Source: Psychrobacillus sp. NEAU-3TGS (GTDB lineage: Bacteria; Bacillota; Bacilli; Bacillales_A; Planococcaceae). Taken from it: 64,000 nucleotides of DNA. The position numbers and the translations under genes were made by a program. Positions 9,257-19,343 of this stretch are shown piece by piece. Every line of letters begins with the position of its first letter. Position 1 is the first letter of the stretch. The stretch lies in NCBI RefSeq assembly GCF_029955155.1, contig NZ_JAPNOZ010000004.1, positions 397,996-461,995 on the forward strand, given 5' to 3'. The notes beneath the pieces are model-generated. The model worked only from the letters and a program-made list of their open reading frames with translations. It was not told the DNA's origin and made no database searches.

Positions 9257-12175
9257 TTATCTTCTTGCAGTTGTAGTATCTACTTCTTCGGCTGGTTCTT
9301 CTTCAACAGGAGGAGTAATTATTTCTTCTTCTTCTTCTGTCGTGTCATCCTCTCCATTTTCTGGAGCTGTTGGAGGCACGACTGGTTCTGTTGGTGTTTC
9401 AGGTTGTTGAACTTCTAGTGATACAATATTGGAAGCGCCTGATTGTAAACCAGTAATGTCTACAGATACAATAATATATTGACCAGGACCGCTAATTGTA
9501 TGACTAGGAGATTCGGCTTCCGCTTTAGTTGCCATTAGCATTCTTTGTCCATCCACCACTTGGTACACACGATAACCAACAACGTCTGAAGACGCTGATT
9601 TGGACCAAGTAATGGTGTTTCCAGATATCGTAGCATTTACCGCTGAAGGTGGGCTACCATCTGCATTAAATACTTCTTCTGAAACAACATTTCCACCAAA
9701 ACTAGAATTCTCTGGGAACAGCTTACTAGCATTCCCACCAAATCTTCCAAGCATTCGTGTGATAAAGTCTTGGTTTACACCATAGCCTCCTTGCACAACA
9801 AATTCCCTTGGAGTAGCATCCAATGCGCGATATCTATTGCCGTTTATCACCACATAAGAAGAGGAGATTAGACTATCATCTGCTGCGGTTGGTAACATAG
9901 CAGCAGCGTTAAACAAATCGGATTTAACTAATCCTGCTTGTGCACATGCATCGGAAGGAGCTAGTCCAGAAATTCCACAGAAAGATCTTGTAACTACACC
10001 TTCAGGAACTTGGAAAGCGTTTGGTGCATCGATTAGTTCTGGTGACACATCATACATAGCATTCATCATATTAGACCACAGCATATTGACTCGTACACTA
10101 GGATGATTATAGCGATTATTCATATAAAATAAAGATTTTGTATTATCATCGTAACCAAGCCATACACCTAAAGAGATATTTGGATTATAACCGACGAGCC
10201 ATGAGTCATTATGATTTTGGGTTGTTCCTGTTTTAGCAGCGAAATCGGACTGGAATTTAAGTCGTGAATTTGCTAACTTCGCAGTACCACCGGATAATAC
10301 GTCACGCATCATATCAGTAATAATATAAGCGGTTGCTGGACTAAAGACTTGCACTGGCTCGATTTCATGTTGATAAATAACTTTTCCATCCACGCTTTCA
10401 ATCTTTTCGATCATATAGGCGTCGATAAATTGACCATTATTAGCAAAAGTACCAAATGCATTTGTATTTTCTTCCACTGTAGCACCGTTTGTCATCCCGC
10501 CTATAGAAAGCGCATGGTTTGCATATTCATTTTCTTCAATATGTTCAAATCCCATTTTTAACAAGAAATCAGTTGGTTTTCGATCCATAATTAAATCATA
10601 TAATCGAATCGTCGATAAGTTTTGGGAAGTCATCAGTGAACTACGTGCTGAAATAATCCCTTTTTCTTGTGCAATCGTGTAGTTAGCTGGTGATTTAGCC
10701 CAAGTCGTCCCTTTTAGGTTGTCCAGTTTAATATCCACAACTGGGCTTCCGGCACCAATGACTCCATATTCAATTGCAGGTGCATATACAAGTAAAGGCT
10801 TCATCGTTGACCCAATTGGTCTTACCCCTTGTGTAGCATGATTATATTGTTCTAAATTATAATCGCGTCCACCAAGGAACGATAGAATTTTCCCGGTGTT
10901 ATTTTCAATTAGCATACTCCCAACTTGAGCAGGGAAATCTTTTGTAACGATCTCGCCGGTATTTGGATCTTTTACTTCTTTCGTATACGTATGTCCATAG
11001 TATTCGAATTCATCTTTTACTTTTAACATCGCTTCAAACATGTCTCTATTAATCGTTGTATGGATGCGATATCCATCTGTTCGAATAGAGCGTTCAGCCA
11101 TTATATTATATTTCTCTAATAATTTAGGTTCTTTTGCTAGTCTTTCCGGGTCAATTCCATCTGCACTAGCTAATTGGACTCTTAAAATCTCTTTTACCCG
11201 GTTTTCTACTTCTGCTGTTAGCCATGGATATTTCTCTTCTGCTACCACTTCAGGCTCTCTAAAATCTTGAGTAATATCATAATTTACTGCAGAATCATAT
11301 TCTGCTTGCGAAATATAACCTGTTTCTTTCATACGGAAAAGCACTGTCTTCATACGCTCGATACCGGCTTGCAGTGCTTCACCCTCTTTTTTTTCTCCAC
11401 CTTGTCTAAAAGGTGTGTAGGCAAATGGAGCTTGTGGAATACCGGCAATATAGGCGGCTTGTGGCAATGTAAGATCTTTTGCTTTTACATTGAAGATACC
11501 GTTTGCAGCTGTTTCAATTCCTGCAATATTTCTTCCGTTTGCATTTCGTCCGTATGGAATGATATTTAAATACGCTTCTAAGACTTCCTCTTTTGTCATG
11601 AAATGTTCTAAACGCATAGCCAAGAGGATTTCTTTAGCTTTTCGTTCGTACGACACTTCGTTTGTTAGAATCTGGTTTTTTATTAACTGTTGCGTCAAAG
11701 TAGAGCCACCAGTTTGTGTATCCGAATTTGTAACGTCTTGAAGCAAACCACGGAAAATTGCTTTCGGTACAATTCCATTATGTACTTCAAAGTATTCATC
11801 TTCTGTCGCCAGTACCGCATCAATAACATATGGAGAAACGGCAGCAAGCTTCGTTTCCGTACGTTCAAGATCCGTTCTTAGCTTTCCTAAATAGACATTT
11901 TCTGCAAAATATATTTCAGACGTTTCTTCATAATTAAACACATCCGCTCTCATATCTTCTTTAGCTCGAAGTGGTTCTTCTTTCACTAAAGAAGCAAAAT
12001 AACCGGCACCTACGGAAGCTGCAAATACTCCGAGCGCAAGGAATGTGACCAAGAATATTAAGCACAAGTTCCATATAACACTAGAAGAAATTCGCAATCC
12101 TTTCGCCCATTTAGTAGTTTGCCACTCATTCATTTTCTCTGTATAAAAGTGGATTTTTTCCATCCATTTTTTCAT
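9257..12175 (-). CDS. Class A penicillin-binding protein (transglycosylase/transpeptidase) with FN3-like and acidic tail
   Basis: 972 aa bifunctional peptidoglycan synthase. An N-terminal cytoplasmic segment and one transmembrane helix (~28-60) precede a GT51 glycosyltransferase domain (EDEYFEVHNG 125-134; GGSTLTQQL 156-164). The transpeptidase domain has SxxK as STMK at 456-459, SxN as SQN at 517-519, and KTG at 648-650. Residues ~825-910 look like an FN3 domain; the last ~55 are Pro/Glu/Thr-rich, probably a wall-spanning linker. Which B. subtilis PBP it matches (PBP1, 2c, 2d, 4) cannot be settled by eye. Convergent with acsA and divergent from the tyrS leader. Confidence 0.9.
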   Translation of the reverse strand: MKKWMEKIHFYTEKMNEWQTTKWAKGLRISSSVIWNLCLIFLVTFLALGVFAASVGAGYFASLVKEEPLRAKEDMRADVFNYEETSEIYFAENVYLGKLRTDLERTETKLAAVSPYVIDAVLATEDEYFEVHNGIVPKAIFRGLLQDVTNSDTQTGGSTLTQQLIKNQILTNEVSYERKAKEILLAMRLEHFMTKEEVLEAYLNIIPYGRNANGRNIAGIETAANGIFNVKAKDLTLPQAAYIAGIPQAPFAYTPFRQGGEKKEGEALQAGIERMKTVLFRMKETGYISQAEYDSAVNYDITQDFREPEVVAEEKYPWLTAEVENRVKEILRVQLASADGIDPERLAKEPKLLEKYNIMAERSIRTDGYRIHTTINRDMFEAMLKVKDEFEYYGHTYTKEVKDPNTGEIVTKDFPAQVGSMLIENNTGKILSFLGGRDYNLEQYNHATQGVRPIGSTMKPLLVYAPAIEYGVIGAGSPVVDIKLDNLKGTTWAKSPANYTIAQEKGIISARSSLMTSQNLSTIRLYDLIMDRKPTDFLLKMGFEHIEENEYANHALSIGGMTNGATVEENTNAFGTFANNGQFIDAYMIEKIESVDGKVIYQHEIEPVQVFSPATAYIITDMMRDVLSGGTAKLANSRLKFQSDFAAKTGTTQNHNDSWLVGYNPNISLGVWLGYDDNTKSLFYMNNRYNHPSVRVNMLWSNMMNAMYDVSPELIDAPNAFQVPEGVVTRSFCGISGLAPSDACAQAGLVKSDLFNAAAMLPTAADDSLISSSYVVINGNRYRALDATPREFVVQGGYGVNQDFITRMLGRFGGNASKLFPENSSFGGNVVSEEVFNADGSPPSAVNATISGNTITWSKSASSDVVGYRVYQVVDGQRMLMATKAEAESPSHTISGPGQYIIVSVDITGLQSGASNIVSLEVQQPETPTEPVVPPTAPENGEDDTTEEEEEIITPPVEEEPAEEVDTTTARR

Positions 12176-12239
12176 TTATTATTCGACCCCCAAATCAAGA
12201 ATTATTATACCATAATCGCTCATCTGTAAACGATAGATA

Positions 12240-12267
12240 TTGACATACGGATTAAATTAGGTAAAAT
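12240..12267 (+). promoter_or_regulatory. Predicted SigA promoter of the tyrS T-box transcript
   Basis: Perfect TTGACA (12240-12245), 16-bp spacer, TAAAAT (12262-12267). TATAAT at 12273-12278 is an alternative -10 but has no well-placed -35. The T-box leader starts just downstream. Confidence 0.55.
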
Positions 12268-12278
12268 AGGTATATAAT

Positions 12279-13791
<1,513 letters not shown>

Positions 13792-13794
13792 ATT

Positions 13795-13828
13795 AAGTGG
13801 GAATCCTATGGCCCGTTAATGCGGGATA
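13795..13828 (+). repeat. Structured dispersed repeat, copy C (3' end only)
   Basis: Starts 3 bp after the tyrS stop. It matches only the last ~34 bases of copies A and B (AAGTGGGA...GCCCGTTAATGCGGGATA), with a few substitutions. Like the others it sits between a stop codon and the gene's terminator. It is either a decayed copy or a minimal form of the element. Confidence 0.6.
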
Positions 13829-13833
13829 AAATG

Positions 13834-13871
13834 AAAGCTACTTCCCAATAAATAAAGGGAAGTAGCTTTTT
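13834..13871 (+). terminator. Intrinsic terminator of tyrS
   Basis: Perfect 13-bp stem (13834-13846 with 13857-13869), 10-nt loop, T-rich end. It is directly downstream of repeat copy C. Confidence 0.85.
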
Positions 13872-13890
13872 ACCAAAAAGAGTATATTGG

Positions 13891-14055
13891 TTAGAATCCA
13901 CCACGTTCATCTACATGATGATTGTTCTGTCCATCTTTTACTTGAAGTTTTTTCTTTTCGTGATCTGTTAATTTTTCAGGTTCAGTGAAATTTGGGCTAA
14001 CATGTGTATTTTTCATTTTTTTATTTGTCGATGTATGGCTGTTGTGATTTTTCAT
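13891..14055 (-). CDS. Small hydrophilic protein of unknown function (54 aa)
   Basis: 54 aa, ATG at 14055, TAA at 13891-13893, with TGGAGGATT 5-8 bp before the start. Very rich in Asn, His, Lys and Thr, with no hydrophobic core and a DERGGF end. Size and composition recall minor small acid-soluble spore proteins, but I recognise no specific family and make no functional claim. The good ribosome site and isolated position between tyrS and the next gene support it as real. Confidence 0.6.
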   Translation of the reverse strand: MKNHNSHTSTNKKMKNTHVSPNFTEPEKLTDHEKKKLQVKDGQNNHHVDERGGF

Positions 14056-14277
14056 ATGCTAATCCTCCAATCTATAATCATTTCAGTTCTTAGTATTTAC
14101 GTTGGTTAGTGAAATAATCATGAAATTATTAAGAAGTTTTAAATTTAATGTGAAATAGGATGATAAATAAGCGTTAAATAGTATAGAATAATAATTGGAG
14201 AGAAACTTTCAACTATTTTTAAATAGTAAGTAATTTCATTTTATAGGTTAATTATTTGGATCGAGGGGCTGGGTGCA

Positions 14278-14526
14278 ATGGCTACAAAAAAGTACATATT
14301 AGATCGCTTCGACGATTTTTTTGTCATTCTATTTGAGAAAAATAACAAAGCGAACAAGTTAGTTATTTTAAAAGATAAGTTTACGATAGATGCAAAAATT
14401 GGAGATTTAATAGAAGTTCATATGAATGAGGACAAATCAGGATATGATTTTAAAATACTAAAAGAAGAAGCAAATGAGACGAGACAGCGGTTATTGGATT
14501 TAATTCAAGGAATGAAAAAAGTTTAA
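14278..14526 (+). CDS. DUF3006-like small protein
   Basis: 82 aa, ATG at 14278. The pattern YILDRFDDFFVILFE at the start, then KIGDLIEVHMNEDKSGYDFKI and a TRQRLLDLIQ tail fits the DUF3006 family, small beta-rich proteins of unknown function. GAGGGGCTGGG precedes the start. It stands alone with its own terminator. Function unknown. Confidence 0.65.
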   Translation: MATKKYILDRFDDFFVILFEKNNKANKLVILKDKFTIDAKIGDLIEVHMNEDKSGYDFKILKEEANETRQRLLDLIQGMKKV

Positions 14527-14544
14527 ACATATGTATCTTGAAAG

Positions 14545-14582
14545 AAAGCGTTTTTCTATTCGATTAGATTGGCGCTTTTTTT
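14545..14582 (+). terminator. Probable terminator after the DUF3006 gene
   Basis: AAAGCG (14545-14550) pairs with CGCTTT (14573-14578), with a smaller inner stem (TCTA/TAGA), followed by seven Ts. The stem is short but placed 20 bp after the stop. Confidence 0.55.
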
Positions 14583-14663
14583 GTTTGCAGAAAAAATATA
14601 GAAAAACCTTTTCTGATTATCCCTTAAGAGGGTGTGAAAGCCATTCTAGGATAAACAATAGAA

Positions 14664-14711
14664 TAGAAAAAAGCCTCCAACCCCCTGATTTCGCAGAGAT
14701 TTGAAGGCTTT
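14664..14711 (-). terminator. Terminator of rpsD
   Basis: On the minus strand an 11-bp stem (14670-14680 with 14701-14711, one wobble) runs into a T tract (plus-strand A run 14666-14672). It is 17 bp after the rpsD stop. Confidence 0.78.
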
Positions 14712-14727
14712 CAATACTATTTCTCGA

Positions 14728-15330
14728 TTAACGAGAGTAGAACTCAACGATTAGAGCTTCGTTAATTTCAGCAGATAATTCGCTACGCTCTGGAAGGCGA
14801 ACGAAAGTACCAACTTTGTTGTCAGCGTCAAATGTTAAGTATTCTGGAACGAAGTTGTTTACTTCGATTGATTCGTTTACAACGTCTAGGTTTTGAGATT
14901 TTTCACGAAGAGAAATTTCTTGACCTGGTTTTACGCTGAATGATGGAATATCAACACGTTTACCATCGATCATAACGTGACCGTGGTTAACTAATTGACG
15001 AGCTCCACGACGAGTACGAGCAAGACCTAAACGGTAAACAACGTTATCAAGGCGAGTTTCAAGAAGAATCATGAAGTTTTCACCATGTTTACCTTGCATT
15101 TTACCAGCTTTGTCAAAAAGATTACGGAATTGACGTTCGTTAACACCATAAGTGTGACGAAGTTTTTGTTTTTCTTGTAATTGCATACCGTATTCTGTTA
15201 ATTTTTTACGTTGGTTTGGACCGTGTTGTCCTGGTGCGTAAGGGCGTTTTTCTAATTCTTTACCAGTACCGCTTAGTGAGATACCAAGACGACGTGATAA
15301 TTTCCATGATGGACCTGTATAACGAGACAT
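14728..15330 (-). CDS. rpsD: 30S ribosomal protein S4
   Basis: 200 aa. Primary rRNA-binding protein that nucleates assembly of the 30S body and contributes to decoding fidelity. It begins [19 protein letters not shown] and has the S4 RNA-binding core [20 protein letters not shown] and [31 protein letters not shown] precedes ATG 15330. A longer frame to 15420 lies within the leader and lacks a ribosome site. In B. subtilis rpsD is a solitary gene repressed by its own product; the long leader here would allow the same. Confidence 0.97.
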   Translation of the reverse strand: MSRYTGPSWKLSRRLGISLSGTGKELEKRPYAPGQHGPNQRKKLTEYGMQLQEKQKLRHTYGVNERQFRNLFDKAGKMQGKHGENFMILLETRLDNVVYRLGLARTRRGARQLVNHGHVMIDGKRVDIPSFSVKPGQEISLREKSQNLDVVNESIEVNNFVPEYLTFDADNKVGTFVRLPERSELSAEINEALIVEFYSR

Positions 15331-15513
15331 ATATGTCTCCTCCTTTATATTGGTTTTATTTTGTTGTAAAATAAGACCAGATGTATTCAGACTAGCAGAC
15401 ATTTTGTTTTCATGTATCATCGCCCTAGCAGCCGAGGGTTACAGGATACACCATCTATAAGAGGAACAAAATGAGCAATCTAGGCCATACAACTGCTGCA
15501 TTTATTTTACACA
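15331..15513 (-). promoter_or_regulatory. Long 5' leader of rpsD, candidate S4 autoregulatory RNA
   Basis: About 180 nt separate the predicted start of transcription from the rpsD start codon. The leader contains short complementary arms (for example CCCT/AGGG and GTATC/GATAC around 15421-15455). B. subtilis S4 represses translation by binding an rpsD leader pseudoknot. I infer an equivalent from length and position and have not shown the fold. Confidence 0.45.
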
Positions 15514-15519
15514 AATTCG

Positions 15520-15548
15520 ATTGTATCGTTTTATGTGGAGAAAGTCAA
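15520..15548 (-). promoter_or_regulatory. SigA promoter of rpsD
   Basis: On the minus strand TTGACT (15548-15543), 17-bp spacer, TACAAT (15525-15520). A near-consensus promoter, as expected for a ribosomal protein gene. Confidence 0.75.
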
Positions 15549-15595
15549 TAAAATTCATTTTAATAGATTGAACAGTTATGAAGTACAAGAAACAA

Positions 15596-15624
15596 TTGAC
15601 AAATCTAAAGGGATATAGTCAAAT
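15596..15624 (+). promoter_or_regulatory. Possible promoter of the GGDEF gene
   Basis: Perfect TTGACA (15596-15601), 17-bp spacer, TCAAAT (15619-15624). It lies downstream of an ATG at 15578 and upstream of the ATG at 15689, so if real it excludes the longer start. The -10 is weak. Confidence 0.35.
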
Positions 15625-15688
15625 AGAATTACAATTAAAGTGTGATAAAAGTATCAAATCCGCTCTTAGAAAACTGAGAGGTGTACTC

Positions 15689-17551
15689 ATGAAAAATGAC
15701 GCAATAATGACGCATTTAAAAGGTCGTATTCTAGATGTTTATAACGAGAATTTACTTGTAAATGGAACTACTATAAAATGGTTCAATGACTTAAAAGTAA
15801 TATTGTCAGAATTTTTTGGAGTTGAGATAGCTCATTATTTAATTTTTGACGTTGATTCATTTAAACCATTGAGAGAAGATTATGCTTTTACTAAAAACAT
15901 GCCTACGATTAAATGGCTTGATATAAAAGCATTCTTTGATGAGAGAAACTTTACCGAAAATCCTATTTGGGATTCTGAAAATGACATGAATAAACTAGTT
16001 AAAATTTTACTGAGGGATCACGATGATAAACCAATTGGATTGCTCGCAATGGATTCAACAGTGAAATGGAAGGAATTCTCCGAAACAGAAAATATAAAAG
16101 AGTTTGTTTGCACGATTAGTAAGCTTGTGAAAACCATAAGACAATCGATTAGATTAGTCCAGCAAGAAAACCAATTTCGTCATTTATTTAGTGTAACAAA
16201 AACATTTAACTCCACGCTAGATTCCGGAGAAATATTAAATGGAACATTATTCGCTATAAATAATGCATTTCCACAAATAGAGCCTACGTTAATATTATCG
16301 AATGACCAAGATAGAAAAACTTCAGTTCCTTATAAGTTATTTGACTACACTTCTGAAAGACCAGCCACAGTAGATGCATATGTTTCGGGAGAAATTACTA
16401 CAGAAATAGAAGAAGATTTAGGAGTACGATTAATAAATGTGCCGATAAAAGGGAAACAAGGAATTTATGGAATATTACAACTTGCTGTCCCAACAGATTA
16501 TATTTTTTCTACTAGACAAAAAGAATTTGCAACTTCGTTAGCGGAAACAACGGGAAATGCCCTTGAAAACGCAAAATTATATATACAGTCACATAAATTA
16601 GTTTCAGATTTGCAATTGATAAACGAAACTTCACATACATTGAATACGAATATTTCTTTAGATGAAATGCTAGTTTTCTTAAGAAACCAATTAATAAAAT
16701 CTTTCATGCCGGAGCAAATATGCTTTGTTTTTATTGAAAAAGATGAATATAAAATCATTGGTGCGAGTAATGATTATTTCCATACAGATGAAGGTCAGCT
16801 GTATATTCAGCATGTATCGAATCATTTTAACAAAGTGAAGGAACCTCTGTTTATAGCTGACTTTAACCGACTAACAAAGTTAAAGTATGGATATCGTTCT
16901 CTCATTGCAGTTCCGTTAAAAGAGCAAAATACAATAACGGGTTTTAGTATAGTTTTGCATAAAGAACCTTATTACTTTTCGTTTGATGCCTTTAAATTAA
17001 TGCAATCACTCATTCAGCATTCTTCACTTGCCATAAGTAACTCTGCACTCCGCAATAAGTTGCAGGAGATGGTTAATCGCGATCATTTGACGAATCTTTT
17101 TGCGCGAAATTATTTAGATAAATATGTAGAAAGCTCCATGAAAGTAGATGACTGTGGAGTATTTGTGTTAATCGATATCGATGATTTTAAACAAGTGAAT
17201 GATAAGTATGGTCATCAAATTGGGGATGAAATATTAAAACAAATTGCATCCATTATAGAGAAAAAAGTTGGAGAGAAAGGAATAGGTGCGAGATGGGGTG
17301 GAGAAGAGCTAGCATTATACTACGCTCAAATGCCACTTGAAGAAGGCATCCAAAATTGCTCTCAATTATTGATGATGATACCACTTGAAACAAATCCGAG
17401 TGTGACAGTTTCGATCGGTATTTCGAGTTGGAAACAAAGCGAAGATATAGATTATCGCCATCTTTTTCATCAAACAGATATCGCTTTATATAAAGCAAAA
17501 AACAAAGGGAAAAATCAGTTAAGTGTTATGGAGGTATCTCAACTTTTGTAG
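15689..17551 (+). CDS. ytrP: GAF-type sensor with C-terminal GGDEF domain (YtrP-like diguanylate cyclase)
   Basis: 620 aa from ATG 15689, preceded by GAGAGGTG; an ATG at 15578 in the same frame has no ribosome site. The first ~450 residues are tandem GAF-like sensor modules without transmembrane segments (SETTGNALENAKLY, LMQSLIQHSSLAISNSALRNKL). The C-terminal ~160 residues are a GGDEF domain: DHLTNLFARNYLD, IDIDDFKQVNDKYGHQIGD, and the active-site loop written GGEEL, an acceptable GG(D/E)E variant. In B. subtilis the equivalent gene is likewise next to rpsD. c-di-GMP synthesis is likely but unproven. Confidence 0.82.
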   Translation: MKNDAIMTHLKGRILDVYNENLLVNGTTIKWFNDLKVILSEFFGVEIAHYLIFDVDSFKPLREDYAFTKNMPTIKWLDIKAFFDERNFTENPIWDSENDMNKLVKILLRDHDDKPIGLLAMDSTVKWKEFSETENIKEFVCTISKLVKTIRQSIRLVQQENQFRHLFSVTKTFNSTLDSGEILNGTLFAINNAFPQIEPTLILSNDQDRKTSVPYKLFDYTSERPATVDAYVSGEITTEIEEDLGVRLINVPIKGKQGIYGILQLAVPTDYIFSTRQKEFATSLAETTGNALENAKLYIQSHKLVSDLQLINETSHTLNTNISLDEMLVFLRNQLIKSFMPEQICFVFIEKDEYKIIGASNDYFHTDEGQLYIQHVSNHFNKVKEPLFIADFNRLTKLKYGYRSLIAVPLKEQNTITGFSIVLHKEPYYFSFDAFKLMQSLIQHSSLAISNSALRNKLQEMVNRDHLTNLFARNYLDKYVESSMKVDDCGVFVLIDIDDFKQVNDKYGHQIGDEILKQIASIIEKKVGEKGIGARWGGEELALYYAQMPLEEGIQNCSQLLMMIPLETNPSVTVSIGISSWKQSEDIDYRHLFHQTDIALYKAKNKGKNQLSVMEVSQLL

Positions 17552-17566
17552 GGAGATGCCTTTTCT
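17532..17566 (+). terminator. Terminator overlapping the end of the GGDEF gene
   Basis: AGGTATCTC (17532-17540) pairs with GAGATGCCT (17553-17561, one wobble), followed by TTTTCTTTTT. The left arm is within the last codons. Confidence 0.6.
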
Positions 17567-17592
17567 TTTTGGTCGATTATGTATAAACTATA

Positions 17593-17606
17593 TGTAAGCG
17601 TTTACA
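17593..17606 (+). promoter_or_regulatory. Perfect cre box (CcpA operator) in the methionine gamma-lyase leader
   Basis: TGTAAGCGTTTACA matches the cre consensus TGWAANCGNTNWCA at every position and is a full palindrome. It ends 16 bp before the start codon, adjoining the AAAGGGGTG ribosome site, so CcpA bound here should block transcription. ccpA itself is in this window. Confidence 0.85.
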
Positions 17607-17622
17607 AAAGGGGTGTAAATAG

Positions 17623-18807
17623 ATGCAAAATAAAAAAGTACAAAAGGAGACAGCATACATTCATAAAGGCTTTCAATCAGCTGAACATCAGGACAGCCTA
17701 GCAGTACCTTTATATCAAACTTCTACATTTGCATTTGAAACAGCTGAACAGGGAGCAAGAAGATTTGCCGGTGAAGAGACTGGAGGAGTTTATTCTCGTT
17801 TAGGAAATCCGACTGTTCGCGTATTAGAGGAACGAATGGCAGCAATGGAATATGGAGAAGGTGCATTAGCATTTGGATCGGGGATGGCTGCAGTTAGTGC
17901 GATTTTAGTACATTTAACTAAGTCAGGTGATCATATTCTTTGTACCCGTGGGATTTACGGCTGTACATTTGGACTTCTGAACATATTGAAGGAAAAATAT
18001 AACGTTTCACATGATTTAGCGCTATTAAATACGGAAGAAGCTATTGAGGCAGCGATAAAACCAAATACTGTTTGTATTTATTTAGAAACACCTATAAATC
18101 CAACAATGGAAATAGTGGATATTGATTTAATTACGAAAATCGCCAAAAAACATCGTATTCGTGTAGTCGTTGATAATACTTTTTCATCTCCTTATTTACA
18201 AAATCCATTAAAACTCGGAGTCGATTTTGTCTTGCATAGCGCGACCAAATATATTAATGGACATGGCGATGTTATTGCAGGAATCATAGTTGGAAGTGAT
18301 AAAGAAGAAATAGAGCAAATCCGGTTGTCCGTTCAAAAAGATTTTGGAGGCATTATTTCACCATTTGATGCATGGTTATTAATTAGAGGAATCAAAACGA
18401 TGCATATACGAATGGATCGGCATACAAAGAATGCAGAGGAACTTGTTGCTTATCTAAAAACAGTTGCTTCTGTAGAAAATATTTATTATCCGTTTGATCC
18501 AAGTAATCCACAGTATGAAATTGCGAAGAAGCAAATGAGTGGTGGCGGTGGTCTTATTTCATTTACTGTAGGCGGTATGAAAGAGGCACAAAAGCTTATG
18601 AATGAATTACAGCTAATAAAAATCGCTGTAAGCTTAGGTGATGCCGAGACCTTAATTCAGCATCCGTCAACAATGACTCATTCAGTTGTACCGGAAAAAG
18701 AGAGACTGGAAATGGGAATTACAGACGGTTTACTTCGACTTTCTGTAGGACTTGAAAACTCTATTGATCTAATAGAAGATTTAAAGCAAGCATTTGCAAA
18801 ACTTTAA
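17623..18807 (+). CDS. Methionine gamma-lyase (PLP-dependent trans-sulfuration family)
   Basis: 394 aa. Likely converts L-methionine to 2-oxobutyrate, ammonia and methanethiol. Fold-type I PLP enzyme with SATKYINGHGDVIAG, Lys209 forming the Schiff base, and YSRLGNPTVRVLEERMAAME. IYGCTFGLL carries Cys114 at the position of the catalytic cysteine of methionine gamma-lyases, which argues against cystathionine gamma-synthase, gamma-lyase or beta-lyase, although these share the fold. AAAGGGGTG precedes the ATG. The cre box over the leader implies repression when preferred sugar is present, which fits a catabolic enzyme. Not an operon member. Confidence 0.85.
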   Translation: MQNKKVQKETAYIHKGFQSAEHQDSLAVPLYQTSTFAFETAEQGARRFAGEETGGVYSRLGNPTVRVLEERMAAMEYGEGALAFGSGMAAVSAILVHLTKSGDHILCTRGIYGCTFGLLNILKEKYNVSHDLALLNTEEAIEAAIKPNTVCIYLETPINPTMEIVDIDLITKIAKKHRIRVVVDNTFSSPYLQNPLKLGVDFVLHSATKYINGHGDVIAGIIVGSDKEEIEQIRLSVQKDFGGIISPFDAWLLIRGIKTMHIRMDRHTKNAEELVAYLKTVASVENIYYPFDPSNPQYEIAKKQMSGGGGLISFTVGGMKEAQKLMNELQLIKIAVSLGDAETLIQHPSTMTHSVVPEKERLEMGITDGLLRLSVGLENSIDLIEDLKQAFAKL

Positions 18808-18836
18808 AAACAGAGGGAGCATCGACTCCCTCTGTT
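18806..18836. terminator. Terminator between the lyase gene and ytsP
   Basis: Perfect 11-bp stem (18809-18819 with 18826-18836), loop CATCGA. The adjacent A run (18806-18810) gives a T tract on the minus strand, so it best terminates ytsP but may serve both convergent genes. Confidence 0.75.
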
Positions 18837-18849
18837 GTTCTTGCTTTTC

Positions 18850-19329
18850 TTAAATATGTTTAACTAATACTTGAACAAATTGTTCTAAACCAGTTGCATC
18901 TTGCTCCGAAAAGCGTTCTTTGATAGGACTATCGATATCGAGAACACCAACCAATACGCCATCTTTCACTATAGGTACTACAATTTCCGATTGTGAAGCT
19001 GCATCGCAAGCTATATGACCTGGAAAAGCATGAACATCAGGAACGATAATAGTTTCTAATTTTTGCGCGGCAGTGCCACATACCCCCCGACCTACAGGGA
19101 TTCTTACACAAGCGGGCAAGCCTTGAAATGGTCCTAATACCAATTCGCCATCCTCCATCAAATAAAAACCAACCCAGTTAATTTGGTCAAAAAACTGATT
19201 TAGTAAAGCAGAAGCATTACTAAAATTTGCGATTGCATTAGTTTCTCCTGTTAAAAGTGCATCTAATTGTTTTGATAACATTGTATAATTTGCTGTTAAA
19301 TCTTCTGAATAAGTTGTTTTTGTAAACAT
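18850..19329 (-). CDS. ytsP: Free methionine-(R)-sulfoxide reductase (GAF-domain fRMsr)
   Basis: 159 aa. A GAF-fold enzyme that reduces free Met-R-sulfoxide, the counterpart of E. coli MsrC/YebR. The three family cysteines are present at residues 74, 84 and 108 (LPACVRIPVGRGVCGTA and HIACDAAS), with INWVGFYL and GVLDIDSP completing the signature. It follows hisJ by about 14 bp on the minus strand, so they are probably co-transcribed. Its neighbour, a methionine gamma-lyase, also acts on free methionine, but convergent orientation means no shared transcript. Confidence 0.9.
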   Translation of the reverse strand: MFTKTTYSEDLTANYTMLSKQLDALLTGETNAIANFSNASALLNQFFDQINWVGFYLMEDGELVLGPFQGLPACVRIPVGRGVCGTAAQKLETIIVPDVHAFPGHIACDAASQSEIVVPIVKDGVLVGVLDIDSPIKERFSEQDATGLEQFVQVLVKHI

Positions 19330-19343
19330 TATTAATCTCCATT

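Noticed and set aside
14543-14556. cre-like TGAAAGCGTTTTTC
   Set aside because: Two mismatches at the end and location within a terminator downstream of a gene.
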